A stretch of DNA of 64,000 bases, taken from assembly GCA_030065915.1 (NCBI GenBank), contig JASJCQ010000008.1:1-64000 (forward strand), written 5' to 3'. Of this stretch, positions 34,565-42,819 are shown in pieces. Position numbers and translations under genes: made by a program. Below the pieces are notes generated by a model, which saw only the letters and a list, made by a program, of their open reading frames with translations, made no database searches and was not told where the DNA came from. The stretch comes from Woeseiaceae bacterium. Its GTDB lineage: Bacteria; Pseudomonadota; Gammaproteobacteria; Steroidobacterales; Woeseiaceae. Numbering within the stretch: position 1 is the first letter of the stretch; every line of letters begins with the position of its first letter.

Positions 34565-35114
34565 TATCGCCGAGACCGGGCCGCGTTGCTCGCAGCTCCC
34601 CGATACTCAAGCCTGACAGCTCGTAAGGAAGAACCAGCCAGTCGTGGGTCTTGTGCATGTAGTAGTCGGGCGCACGTAGCGTCCGGTCAGTCTCGCGGAA
34701 CCAGACTGACGCGGTTCGGATGTCACCGGGCAGGTTCCGCCGCGTCTTCCTCGACAGTTGCTGTATCACCGCCGCGACGCTGGACCCGGTGCTGTAGACG
34801 TCGTCGACGATCAGCATCTTGTGCCGGGAGGAGACGTTGTCGATCAGGTACTCGAGGCCGTGCACGCGGATTTCGTCGGCGCGGTCAACCATGTCGGCGT
34901 AACTCGCCGCGCCGCGGTATGACGTCCGCACGGCGATATGATCGGTCGGGATGCCGAATTGCTCGAGACCTTCCTGCACGGCGATACCCACCGCGCTGCC
35001 TCCGCGCCAGAGTCCGACGAGAAAGTCCGGCCGGAAGCCATCTTCGGCGATTGTTGCGGCCAGCCTGAAAGAGTCGGTCAGCAGATCGTCGGCGGCGATG
35101 AAAGTCTTTTCCAT
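34515..35114 (-). CDS. Phosphoribosyltransferase (paralogue A)
   Basis: A 199-residue type I phosphoribosyltransferase. The PRPP-binding motif is MLIVDDVYSTGSSVAAV; the flexible-loop and base-side region FLVGLWRGGSAVGIAVQEGL is also typical. Such enzymes join a purine-type base to PRPP. The base is not evident, and it is not clearly Hpt, Apt or Gpt. A close paralogue lies divergently 58 bases away. The last 50 bases overlap the end of the nuclease gene on the other strand. Confidence 0.85.
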   Translation of the reverse strand: MEKTFIAADDLLTDSFRLAATIAEDGFRPDFLVGLWRGGSAVGIAVQEGLEQFGIPTDHIAVRTSYRGAASYADMVDRADEIRVHGLEYLIDNVSSRHKMLIVDDVYSTGSSVAAVIQQLSRKTRRNLPGDIRTASVWFRETDRTLRAPDYYMHKTHDWLVLPYELSGLSIGELRATRPGLGDIIDRLERQMEQRSQRD

Positions 35115-35172
35115 GGGCTGGTCAGCAAGGCTAGAATGGCGAGCGCCGCATTATAAGCCCAGACGGATACCC

Positions 35173-35751
35173 ATGAACAAAAACATCTTCACCGCGCAGG
35201 ATCTCCTCGAAGACTCGTTTCGCTTGGGGCTGGAAGTGCTGGAGAGCGGGTTCGAGCCAACGATGATCATCGCGATCTGGCGTGGTGGAACGCCCGTTGG
35301 CATGGCTGTCCAGGAGATCCTCGCCTACTGTGGCGTCGATGCCGATCACATCGCTATCCGGACATCGTCCTACAGCGGAATCGACAAGCGGGGCGCCGTT
35401 GCGGTCCACGGGCTGAACTACGTCATCAAGAAAATCTGTCACGACGACCGCGTACTGATCGTTGACGATGTCTTCGATACCGGTAACACCATCGTCGCCG
35501 TTATCGAGGAGATTCGTAAGCGCGCAAGGGACAACGCGCCCGAGGATATTCGCGTCGCGGTCCCGTGGTTCAAGCCCGAACGCAACCAGACCGACATGAC
35601 ACCGGACTTCTTCCTTCGCGAGACCAGTGACTGGCTGGTTTTTCCCCACGAGATCGACGGCGTCACCGTCGAGGAGCTGGAAGCCGCACGACCTGACGTT
35701 GCCGACGTTATGGCCCCGGCAATGCGGAAGGCCGCGCCGGTACGGTCGTGA
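35173..35751 (+). CDS. Phosphoribosyltransferase (paralogue B)
   Basis: A 192-residue protein paralogous to the divergent neighbour: IFTAQDLLEDSFRLGLEVLE aligns with its FIAADDLLTDSFRLAATIAE, MIIAIWRGGTPVGMAVQEIL with its FLVGLWRGG block, and VLIVDDVFDTGNTIVAV is the PRPP motif. Upstream open frame in this strand is a shadow of the divergent gene; ATG 35173 matches paralogue A. The stop overlaps the GTG of the LOG-family gene, so transferase and putative nucleotide phosphoribohydrolase are translationally coupled. Confidence 0.87.
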   Translation: MNKNIFTAQDLLEDSFRLGLEVLESGFEPTMIIAIWRGGTPVGMAVQEILAYCGVDADHIAIRTSSYSGIDKRGAVAVHGLNYVIKKICHDDRVLIVDDVFDTGNTIVAVIEEIRKRARDNAPEDIRVAVPWFKPERNQTDMTPDFFLRETSDWLVFPHEIDGVTVEELEAARPDVADVMAPAMRKAAPVRS

Positions 35752-36326
35752 GGCGAATCTGCGTTTACTGCGGCTCCAACCGCGGTGCGCAACTCGCCTA
35801 CGTCGACGCCGCCGAACGGCTCGCCGCTGTACTCGTCGATAACGACATCGAGCTGGTCTACGGCGGCGCCTCGGCCGGGATCATGGGCGCTATCGCCGAC
35901 ACGGTGCTGGCGCTTGGCGGACGCGTTCATGGTGTCCTGCCGAGGTCGATAACGCACAAGGAACTGGCTCATTCCGGCCTGACCCATTTGCATACCGTCG
36001 ACACCATGCACGAGCGAAAGGCACTGATGGCCGATCTGTCCGACGGTTTTGTCGCCTTGCCGGGCGGGTTCGGGACGCTCGAGGAGATCATCGAGATCGT
36101 TACCTGGGGGCAGCTACAGTTCCACGACAAGCCGTGTGGCCTGTTGAACGTCGACGGTTACTTCGATCACCTGCTCGCGTTCCTGTCTCACGCCGAGCGG
36201 GAGGGCTTCATTCGGGCGGAGAATCGGCGCATGTTGATGGCAGACCCGTCAGCCGAGGGCTTGCTACAGCAGTTCAGCGATTATCAACCGCCGTCGGTGA
36301 CCAAGTGGGTGGACGGCGAGCCCTGA
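35748..36326 (+). CDS. LOG-family protein (putative nucleoside 5'-monophosphate phosphoribohydrolase)
   Basis: A 192-residue protein with the two hallmark motifs of the LOG family: CVYCGSNRG at the N-terminus and LPGGFGTLEEIIE (PGGxGTxxE) near residue 108. LOG enzymes release the free base from (modified) nucleoside monophosphates, for example cytokinin activation in plants; many bacterial members are misannotated as lysine decarboxylases. The GTG start overlaps the preceding phosphoribosyltransferase stop by four bases. The pair could recycle or remodel bases: one enzyme breaks and the other makes the base-ribose-5-phosphate bond. Confidence 0.9.
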   Translation: MRRICVYCGSNRGAQLAYVDAAERLAAVLVDNDIELVYGGASAGIMGAIADTVLALGGRVHGVLPRSITHKELAHSGLTHLHTVDTMHERKALMADLSDGFVALPGGFGTLEEIIEIVTWGQLQFHDKPCGLLNVDGYFDHLLAFLSHAEREGFIRAENRRMLMADPSAEGLLQQFSDYQPPSVTKWVDGEP

Positions 36327-36423
36327 GAAAGCGATTGTCGTCCGCCTCACACTCGGTCCGCAGGACGGATTATGTAAAGCAGAATTCGCACGCGTCGGCG
36401 CATCGCCGGCTGAAGCTATGTCC

Positions 36424-36470
36424 TTGACCAATATGGTCCAAAATGAACGATTGGCCCTTATTTTTAAGGG
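36424..36470. promoter_or_regulatory. Two adjacent inverted repeats before the diguanylate cyclase gene
   Basis: TTGACCA-ATA-TGGTCCAA (36424-36441) is a near-perfect dyad like an operator. It is followed by CCCTTA-TTTT-TAAGGG (36455-36470). They lie 78-124 bases upstream of the ATG at 36548, between the LOG gene and the cyclase. They may be operator plus promoter elements or a weak terminator of the upstream operon. Confidence 0.3.
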
Positions 36471-36547
36471 GTAAGCTGAGAAGCACGTCGCAGCAGCCCG
36501 TGTGCGCCGCGTCTAGGATTACGTTCAGTTGACGATTCCTTGCGCCT

Positions 36548-38500
36548 ATGGACCTGAACCTGCCACTTGCTGTTCTTCTGTTCGTAAGCAGTGCCGCCTA
36601 CGTGGCGCTCGGCATTCGGCTGGTTGTTGCCAGGCGGGAAGTCGGCACACTGCCGCTCGGCGCACTGTTTATCGTCATGGCCTTCTGGGTAGTCGGCGGC
36701 GCCGTCGAACTCGTCGCCGACTCCTACTACGTTTTCTCGATAGGGCGCACCGGTCACTTCATCGGCACGGCGCTGCTGCCGCTGGTTGCGCTGGTCTGCT
36801 TCCGCGAATACACCGGGTCGAGCACGAGCCTGCACGCGATGATCCTGCTGGCCGTTATCCCCTTCGTCTCCGTGGTGTTCGCGGCCACCAATCAGTACCA
36901 CGAGTTCATGTGGCTGCCGCCAATGACGAACGCCGCGGGCGAGTTCCTGACGCGACCCGAAACCTGGGGCCGATGGTTCCTGTTCGTACACGCGCCCTAC
37001 AGCTATGGCCTGATCTCGGTCGCGATCCTGGTATTGATCATCCGCAGCGCGATCGTGCCGCCGGCGCACCGCCGAGGCTTGCTGATCCTCGTGGCGGCCT
37101 GCCAGGTACCCCTGTTAACGACGCTCGCCTATGACTTCGGCTACGGCCCCGATACGGTTTCGTTCGTTCCCTTCGCGCTGGCGGCGATGCTGCCGGTCTA
37201 CGCCTGGTTGATCATCGGCGGTCGCCTGATTGAAATGGCGCCGCTGGCCTACGAGACTGTATTTCAGAACATGGAAGACCCGGTCGTGGTCATCGACGAC
37301 CAGGAGCGCGTCATCGGTTTGAACCGGGTTGCCGAAGACATGCTGTGTATTCGCGAAGCCGACGCGCTTCGCCTGCCGCTGGCCGATGTGTTCGGCCAGG
37401 GTTCGACCGGTGTCTTCGATGCGCTGAATACCGGCAAGCCGCAAAAGATGCTGACCGATACCGGGCGCTTCCTCCACGTGCGTGCGTCGCCGCTAAGTTC
37501 GACGAAGAGCAGCGCCAGGGGCGGGCGGGTCCTCATGTTCCGCGACGTCAGCGACGTCGAGCGCGCTCAGAGCGACGTTCGCAAGAGTGAGAAGCTGCTA
37601 CGCACGCTGATCGATCACTCGGTTAACGGCATCATCCGCCTGCGGTGGATTCGCGGCGACTCCGGCATGCCTTCCTTACGCTGCATATTCGCCAATCCTG
37701 CTGCCGCAGAACTGCTCAACGTCGATGCGCAGGAATTGCAGGAATACGAGGCGGAAGAGCTAATCCAGCTGGCGACCAGTGGCATGGACGAGCGGGACCG
37801 CAGCGAGGTGCTGAAGCAGTCGCGCCGTGCGCTGGAAGGCGGTCCCACCGTGGATCGCGAGGTTGTCTGCGGCGAGGGAGTTCGGTCACGCTGGCTGCGC
37901 ATGATCCTGGTGCCGGCCGGGGACGACGTCACGATCACGTTCATGGACCAGACCGACAGCAAAGCGCGTGAGATCCAGATGGAGTCGATGGCATGGACCG
38001 ACCCGCTGACGGGTGTCCTGAATCGTCGTGGCTTCGAACGGGATGGCGCGCGACATCTGTCCAAAAGCCGGGACGATGCAACCGGTGCGCTGCTGTTTAT
38101 TGACCTGAACGAATTCAAGCCAGTCAACGATCGCTACGGCCACGAGGTTGGCGATCAGTTGCTGTCAATCGCCGCCGGCCGACTGAAGAAGTCCCTGCGT
38201 TCCTGCGACATTATCGGGAGGCCGGGCGGCGATGAATTCGTCGCGCTGGTGCCGGATGTCACGGATGAGGTGGCGGACCGGTTGGCGTATCGCCTGTCAG
38301 AGGCGCTCGAGCAGCCCTACGTCATCGATGGTAAGACGCTCAATTGTGCAGCGAGCATCGGACTCGCGACCTACCCGAAGAACGCCAGTACGCTGACGGG
38401 CCTGATGCGGGAGGCCGACCAGGCGATGTACCGGGCCAAGGCTCGCTGCCGCGGCACACAGAACGTGCACTTCGCCGACCTGCTGGAAAAAGCGATCTAG
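36548..38500 (+). CDS. Diguanylate cyclase with 7TM sensor, two PAS-like domains and GGDEF
   Basis: A 650-residue membrane signalling protein. Residues 1-225 form seven hydrophobic helices of the histidine-kinase N-terminal 7TM type. A PAS domain follows (about 235-330, ENMEDPVVVID-like segment FQNMEDPVVVIDDQERVIG), then a second PAS-like region (about 350-465, LIDHSVNGIIRLRW, CIFANPAAAELL), and the catalytic domain (475-645). GGDEF is intact at residues 560-564, and RSCD at 551-554 lies exactly five residues before it, forming an inhibitory I-site. It therefore should make cyclic di-GMP from GTP and be product-inhibited. No EAL domain is present. The signal sensed is unknown. Confidence 0.92.
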   Translation: MDLNLPLAVLLFVSSAAYVALGIRLVVARREVGTLPLGALFIVMAFWVVGGAVELVADSYYVFSIGRTGHFIGTALLPLVALVCFREYTGSSTSLHAMILLAVIPFVSVVFAATNQYHEFMWLPPMTNAAGEFLTRPETWGRWFLFVHAPYSYGLISVAILVLIIRSAIVPPAHRRGLLILVAACQVPLLTTLAYDFGYGPDTVSFVPFALAAMLPVYAWLIIGGRLIEMAPLAYETVFQNMEDPVVVIDDQERVIGLNRVAEDMLCIREADALRLPLADVFGQGSTGVFDALNTGKPQKMLTDTGRFLHVRASPLSSTKSSARGGRVLMFRDVSDVERAQSDVRKSEKLLRTLIDHSVNGIIRLRWIRGDSGMPSLRCIFANPAAAELLNVDAQELQEYEAEELIQLATSGMDERDRSEVLKQSRRALEGGPTVDREVVCGEGVRSRWLRMILVPAGDDVTITFMDQTDSKAREIQMESMAWTDPLTGVLNRRGFERDGARHLSKSRDDATGALLFIDLNEFKPVNDRYGHEVGDQLLSIAAGRLKKSLRSCDIIGRPGGDEFVALVPDVTDEVADRLAYRLSEALEQPYVIDGKTLNCAASIGLATYPKNASTLTGLMREADQAMYRAKARCRGTQNVHFADLLEKAI

Positions 38501-38592
38501 GCGCGTGCAGTCAGTCGGCACGCCATTGCCGAAACGCTTATCCTCATTCTCGTAATAATTCGGTACCTCGTCAGGTCTTTGTAACCCGACTA

Positions 38593-39297
38593 ATGAGTAA
38601 CGAGTACCGACCAATGCCAGCGATTGCCGCCAAACGATTCTTCAATGCTCTGCCGCTTTTCCTGGGCGTCACGCTAGCCGTGAGTCTTGCCTGCAGCTTG
38701 AGCATCCGGCAGGGACATGCTGACACGCCGATTGCCCCCGACGCAGCGTCGGTCCAGCCACTGGCGGTCGGCGATCAGGCACCGACCTTTGTCGTCCAGG
38801 ACGTCGACGGTGAAAATTTCATCTTCAACCCGTCGACCCTAGACCGCCCGGTGATTCTGATCAGCTTCCGCGGCGGCTGGTGCCCCTACTGCAACCTGCA
38901 CCTGTCTGAACTGCGTCACGTGCTGCCCGAACTCTCGGAACGCGACATCGATGTCTATTTCCTGAGCGGTGATCGTCCCGATCAGCTCGTCTCCGGACTT
39001 GCTCCAGAGACGCAGGACGACGTGATCGAGCTGGACTACACGCTCTTTTCCGACGCGTCGGCCACGGCCGCCCAGGCGCTCGGCATCGCGTTTCGCTCGG
39101 ACGAGTCGATCGCCGAGCGGCTGACGATGCGCGGCCGCGATATCGAGGGGTCTTCGCTCAAGACGCGCGGACTACTGCCGGTGCCCGCCGTCTTCGCTAT
39201 CGATTCGACGGGCCGCATCGCGTATGCCTACGTCAACGCGGATTACAGGGTTCGACTGTCCGCCGACGAGCTGCTCGAGGTCGCCACGGACCTCTAA
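38593..39297 (+). CDS. Exported redoxin / AhpC-TSA-type thiol protein
   Basis: A 234-residue protein with an N-terminal hydrophobic export segment (FFNALPLFLGVTLAVSLACS), then a thioredoxin fold: VGDQAPTFVVQDVDGENFIF, the redox site RGGWCPYCNLHLSEL (C-x-x-C), and a cis-Pro-like LLPVPAVFAIDSTG. The arrangement resembles the peroxiredoxin-like AhpC/TSA proteins with CPYC. It should act in the periplasm, by reducing thiols or peroxides. The ATG at 38593 or 38614 could be the start; an open frame upstream to 38344 overlaps the cyclase and is a shadow. A Cys in the export segment leaves open lipidation. Confidence 0.8.
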   Translation: MSNEYRPMPAIAAKRFFNALPLFLGVTLAVSLACSLSIRQGHADTPIAPDAASVQPLAVGDQAPTFVVQDVDGENFIFNPSTLDRPVILISFRGGWCPYCNLHLSELRHVLPELSERDIDVYFLSGDRPDQLVSGLAPETQDDVIELDYTLFSDASATAAQALGIAFRSDESIAERLTMRGRDIEGSSLKTRGLLPVPAVFAIDSTGRIAYAYVNADYRVRLSADELLEVATDL

Positions 39298-39350
39298 ACC
39301 CCCGGCCACTATGCTACGCTTCAACTCCGTTAATTGGAGTGGCACAGCCT

Positions 39351-39629
39351 ATGGTCACCGCAATTGTCCTGATTGAGGCCGAGACGAGCCGCATTCCCGA
39401 ACTCGCCGATCAGATCGTCAACATGGATGGGGTCCAGGAGCTTTTTTCGGTTGCCGGGCGGCACGACCTTGTCGCTATCGTAAAAGTTGCAAAGAACGAA
39501 GATCTTGCCGACGTGATCAGCGACAAGATGCGCAATCTCGAGGGTATCGTCGCAACGGAGACGATGATTGCGTTCCGGGCCTATTCGAAGCGAGAACTCG
39601 AAGCAGGGTTTGAGCTTGGACTTGACTGA
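39351..39629 (+). CDS. Stand-alone Lrp/AsnC ligand-binding (RAM) domain
   Basis: A 92-residue protein consisting only of the RAM domain (VTAIVLIEAETSRIPELADQ, VQELFSVAGRHDLVAIVKV) that normally follows a helix-turn-helix in Lrp/AsnC regulators. With no DNA-binding part, it may bind an amino acid and modulate a full-length Lrp protein, as described for similar small proteins. GGAGTGG at 39334-39340 is compatible with ATG 39351; an in-frame GTG at 39339 is less likely. It is followed by the transporter gene after 41 bases on the same strand. Confidence 0.88.
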   Translation: MVTAIVLIEAETSRIPELADQIVNMDGVQELFSVAGRHDLVAIVKVAKNEDLADVISDKMRNLEGIVATETMIAFRAYSKRELEAGFELGLD

Positions 39630-39670
39630 CACAGTCCTGACGGCTCGCCGGTCGCTTCCGGGAGTGTCCG

Positions 39671-40996
39671 ATGGCTGACAAGCCGAACGCCATCCAGCGA
39701 GTTCTGGATTCGGTATCGAAGGTCCGACCCAACGAATTCCAGGCGACCCTGTTGTCGTTCACCTGGGTATTCACCGTCATGGCGGCGTACTACATCATCC
39801 GCGCGGGGCGCGATGCGCTGTCGTCCGACTGGACCGATGCCCAGCTGAGCTGGCTCTGGACGTCGACCTTCGTCTTCAGCGCCGTTGCGGTGAGTGTCTA
39901 CGGGCTCGTCGTATCCAATATCCGCTTCCGTGTCATAGTGCCGACGATTTACGGATTGTTTGCTGCGACCTTTATCGGATTTTATCTGTCCGGCACGTTT
40001 CTCGGCGACAACGACTTGGTCAATCGAAGCTTCTATGTCTGGGTCAGTGTCTTCGCGCTGTTTCACCTGTCCGTGTTCTGGACCTTTATGTCCGGCCTCT
40101 ACAATCGCGAACAGTCCAAGCGGCTATTCAGTGTGATAGCGACCGGGACCATCCTGGGCGCAATTGCAGGTTCAGGCTTCGTTTCGGCGTGGGGCGAACA
40201 GATCGGATCCCTGAACGGATTGCTGATTGCATCCGTCATGCTCCTCGCGCCGATACCGATCATGTCGCGCCTCGACCAGTTGCGCGGCACCGATCTTGGC
40301 AACGCCGACGGGCAAGCGCAGCTGCCGCGCGACGAAAAGCTCGGAGTGAATCCGTTCGCAGGCTTCACCCGTTTTGTCAGCAATCCGTATTTGTTGTGGA
40401 TCGGTCTGTTCATCTTGCTCTACGTCACGATGAATACGTTCCTGTACTACGAAATCCGAAAGGTGTTCTCAGGCATGGAACGCGCTGCGCGTTACGCTGC
40501 ATGGGCCAACATCGATCTTGCGGTAAACACGCTGGCGGCGCTGACTGCGCTGTTTGCCACCGGGCGCATTACGACCCGCCTCGGGGTTTCTTTCACGCTG
40601 GCGCTGGTGCCGCTTATCATGCTGGGCGGCTGGGTCGTGGTGGCCATGAGCCCGGTCCTTGCCTCTGTAGTCGGAACCCAGATCATCCGTCGCGCAGGCA
40701 ATTACGGCATAACCCGGCCCGGCCGGGAGATGTTGTTCACCGCCCTGGACACCGAGACTCGAGTCAAGTCAAAGCCTGTGATCGACACCGTGGTCTACCG
40801 TGGCGGTGACGTCGCGACCGGCTGGTTTTACACCCTGCTGGCGAGCAAGCTGGGGCTGGCATTATCCGGGATCGCTGTGGTGGGTGCCGTCATTGCCGGC
40901 ATCTGGGCGCTGGTGGGCGTCAAACTCGGTCGATTGTTTGACCGCCGGCAGGAAGGCGGGCAAAGCAGCGCCGAGCAGCACGAGTCGACAGCGTGA
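39671..40996 (+). CDS. NTP/NDP exchange transporter-like protein (Npt/Tlc, MFS fold)
   Basis: A 441-residue protein with about 12 hydrophobic helices. TWVFTVMAAYYIIRAGRDAL near the N-terminus, FHLSVFWTFMSGLYNREQSKRLFS split over the fourth helix, and RAGNYGITRPGREMLFTALD resemble the Npt/Tlc nucleotide exchangers known from obligate intracellular bacteria and plastids, some of which also occur in free-living bacteria with unknown substrate. Its stop overlaps the thiolase GTG by three bases. The transported compound cannot be deduced; an MFS carrier for a different anion is possible. Confidence 0.65.
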   Translation: MADKPNAIQRVLDSVSKVRPNEFQATLLSFTWVFTVMAAYYIIRAGRDALSSDWTDAQLSWLWTSTFVFSAVAVSVYGLVVSNIRFRVIVPTIYGLFAATFIGFYLSGTFLGDNDLVNRSFYVWVSVFALFHLSVFWTFMSGLYNREQSKRLFSVIATGTILGAIAGSGFVSAWGEQIGSLNGLLIASVMLLAPIPIMSRLDQLRGTDLGNADGQAQLPRDEKLGVNPFAGFTRFVSNPYLLWIGLFILLYVTMNTFLYYEIRKVFSGMERAARYAAWANIDLAVNTLAALTALFATGRITTRLGVSFTLALVPLIMLGGWVVVAMSPVLASVVGTQIIRRAGNYGITRPGREMLFTALDTETRVKSKPVIDTVVYRGGDVATGWFYTLLASKLGLALSGIAVVGAVIAGIWALVGVKLGRLFDRRQEGGQSSAEQHESTA

Positions 40997-42195
40997 ACGA
41001 AGCCTACCTCTTTGATGCCGTTCGCACGCCGATCGGCCGTTATGGTGGCAGCCTGTCGGCTGTCCGCGCCGACGATCTCGGCAGCATTCCGCTAAAGGCC
41101 CTTTTGGAGCGCAATCCGCAGCTCGATGCCGCCGCAATCGACGACGTCGTCATGGGCTGCGCGAACCAGGCCGGCGAAGACAATCGCAACGTCGGCCGCA
41201 TGGCCAGCCTGCTGGCCGGCCTCCCGGCAAGCGTTCCGGCGTGCACGGTCAATCGCCTGTGCGGCTCTGGCATGAACGCGGTGGGCAACATCGCGGACGG
41301 CATCCGCGCTGGCAGCATCTCGGTTGGCATCGCCGCGGGCGTCGAGTCGATGTCGCGGGCACCCTTCGTCATTGGCAAGCAGAACACGGCTTACGGCCGG
41401 AACGCCGAGATGTACGATACGACCCTCGGTTGGCGTTTCATTAACAGGAAGATTGAAGAGCAGTACGGCGTGGACTCGATGGCTGAGACCGCCGAGAACG
41501 TCGCGGAGCAGTTCAGCGTCAGTCGTGAAGACCAGGACGCGTTTGCACTGGCGAGTCAGCACAAGGCCGAGGCAGCGATGACGGCCGGGGCCTTCGCCGA
41601 CGAGATCGTTGCAGTGACGGTCCCGCGTCGCCGCCAGGATCCCCTCGTTATCGATGCCGACGAACATCCTCGTCACGGCGCAACGATCGAGGGCCTGCAA
41701 AAGCTACGGCCGATTGTCCGGCCCGATGGAACGATCACGGCGGGCAATGCGTCCGGTATCAACGACGGTGCCTGTGCGCTGTTGATCGCATCCGAGTCTG
41801 CCTCCGCGTCTCTTGGTGAGCCGCTAGCGCGAATCGTCGCCTGGGCTTGCGTCGGTGTCGAGCCTCGGATCATGGGCATCGGGCCGGCGCCGGCGGCAGA
41901 GAAAGCGCTAGCGCTCGCCGGTCTGACCATTGACCGGATGGACGTCATAGAACTGAACGAGGCTTTCGCGGCGCAGGGGCTCGCGACGTTGCGTATGCTC
42001 GGTGTGGACGACGATGCCGCTCACGTCAATCCAAACGGCGGCGCTATCGCGCTCGGTCACCCGCTCGGCATGTCCGGTGCCCGACTGATTACGACCGCGG
42101 CCTACCATCTGAAAAGGTCCGGAGGGCGATACGCGCTTTGCACGATGTGTATCGGTGTCGGGCAGGGCATTGCCGCGATCATAGAGAGACCATGA
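40993..42195 (+). CDS. Acetyl-CoA C-acyltransferase (thiolase), 3-oxoadipyl-CoA thiolase-like
   Basis: A 400-residue degradative-type thiolase. The nucleophile Cys is in TVNRLCGSGMNAV (about residue 90), and the His and second Cys are in ALGHPLGMSGARL and TMCIGVGQG. The pattern DAVRTPIGRYGGSLSAVRAD and NVAEQFSVSREDQDAFALAS is most like PcaF/PaaE, but no other aromatic-degradation genes are here, so beta-oxidation or acetoacetyl-CoA chemistry is equally possible. The start is GTG overlapping the transporter stop; the stop overlaps the nitroreductase ATG by four bases. Confidence 0.9.
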   Translation: MNEAYLFDAVRTPIGRYGGSLSAVRADDLGSIPLKALLERNPQLDAAAIDDVVMGCANQAGEDNRNVGRMASLLAGLPASVPACTVNRLCGSGMNAVGNIADGIRAGSISVGIAAGVESMSRAPFVIGKQNTAYGRNAEMYDTTLGWRFINRKIEEQYGVDSMAETAENVAEQFSVSREDQDAFALASQHKAEAAMTAGAFADEIVAVTVPRRRQDPLVIDADEHPRHGATIEGLQKLRPIVRPDGTITAGNASGINDGACALLIASESASASLGEPLARIVAWACVGVEPRIMGIGPAPAAEKALALAGLTIDRMDVIELNEAFAAQGLATLRMLGVDDDAAHVNPNGGAIALGHPLGMSGARLITTAAYHLKRSGGRYALCTMCIGVGQGIAAIIERP

Positions 42196-42776
42196 AGAAG
42201 CCAGCACCCAGTTTCGAAACGCCCGACATGCGAGAGCTCGAGGAGGTGATCCGCGGACGGCGCACGATCGACCAGTACCTGCAGACGAAGGTGCCCGACG
42301 CGTTGGTGCAGGAAGCGATCGATATCGCGATGTGGGCGCCCAACCATCACGTAACCGAACCCTGGCGGTTCTATCTCCTCGGCCCGGAGACCGTTGCGAA
42401 AACCATCGAGCTGACGCGAAGCATCGTTGCCACAAATAAGGGCCAGAAGGCGGCGGACTTCAAGGCGAAGTCCTGGTCAGAAAAACCCGGCTGGTTGCTG
42501 GTGACCTGCCAGCGTTCCGAAGACGACTTACGACAACGAGAAGACTACGGTGCCTGTTGTGCCGCATTGCAGAATTTCGCGCTGTACCTGTGGCGTGCAG
42601 GCCTGGGAACCAAGTGGACGACGGGCCCGATCACTCGAGACGAGAGGTTCTTTGAAATTGTCGGCGTGGACCCCGACCAGGAGTTCGTCGTCGGCCTGGT
42701 CTGGTACGGCTATCCCAAGCTGACGCCCGAGCAGAAACGTAAAGACGTCAGTGAGGTCATCACGAGACTTCCGTGA
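42192..42776 (+). CDS. Nitroreductase-family FMN oxidoreductase
   Basis: A 194-residue protein with the standard nitroreductase layout: VIRGRRTIDQY (FMN phosphate contact), VQEAIDIAMWAPNHHVTEPW, CCAALQNFALYLWRAGLGTKW and EFVVGLVWYGYPK. It would use NAD(P)H and FMN to reduce nitro compounds, quinones or flavins. It is translationally coupled to the thiolase by an ATGA overlap, although the functional link is unclear. An inverted repeat lies immediately after its stop. Confidence 0.9.
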   Translation: MKKPAPSFETPDMRELEEVIRGRRTIDQYLQTKVPDALVQEAIDIAMWAPNHHVTEPWRFYLLGPETVAKTIELTRSIVATNKGQKAADFKAKSWSEKPGWLLVTCQRSEDDLRQREDYGACCAALQNFALYLWRAGLGTKWTTGPITRDERFFEIVGVDPDQEFVVGLVWYGYPKLTPEQKRKDVSEVITRLP

Positions 42777-42778
42777 CT

Positions 42779-42802
42779 CGCTGGCCCGACTTCTCGCCAG
42801 CG
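42779..42802. terminator. Inverted repeat between convergent genes, possible shared terminator
   Basis: A perfect 7-bp stem (CGCTGGC/GCCAGCG) with a 10-base loop sits between the nitroreductase stop and the end of the convergent efflux gene. It has no T-tract, so confidence is low. Confidence 0.35.
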
Positions 42803-42819
42803 TATCGCGTTGACAGGCC

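Noticed and set aside
38344-38592. N-terminal extension of the redoxin gene to 38344
   Set aside because: It overlaps the diguanylate cyclase coding sequence, and the export signal and redoxin domain begin only after 38593.
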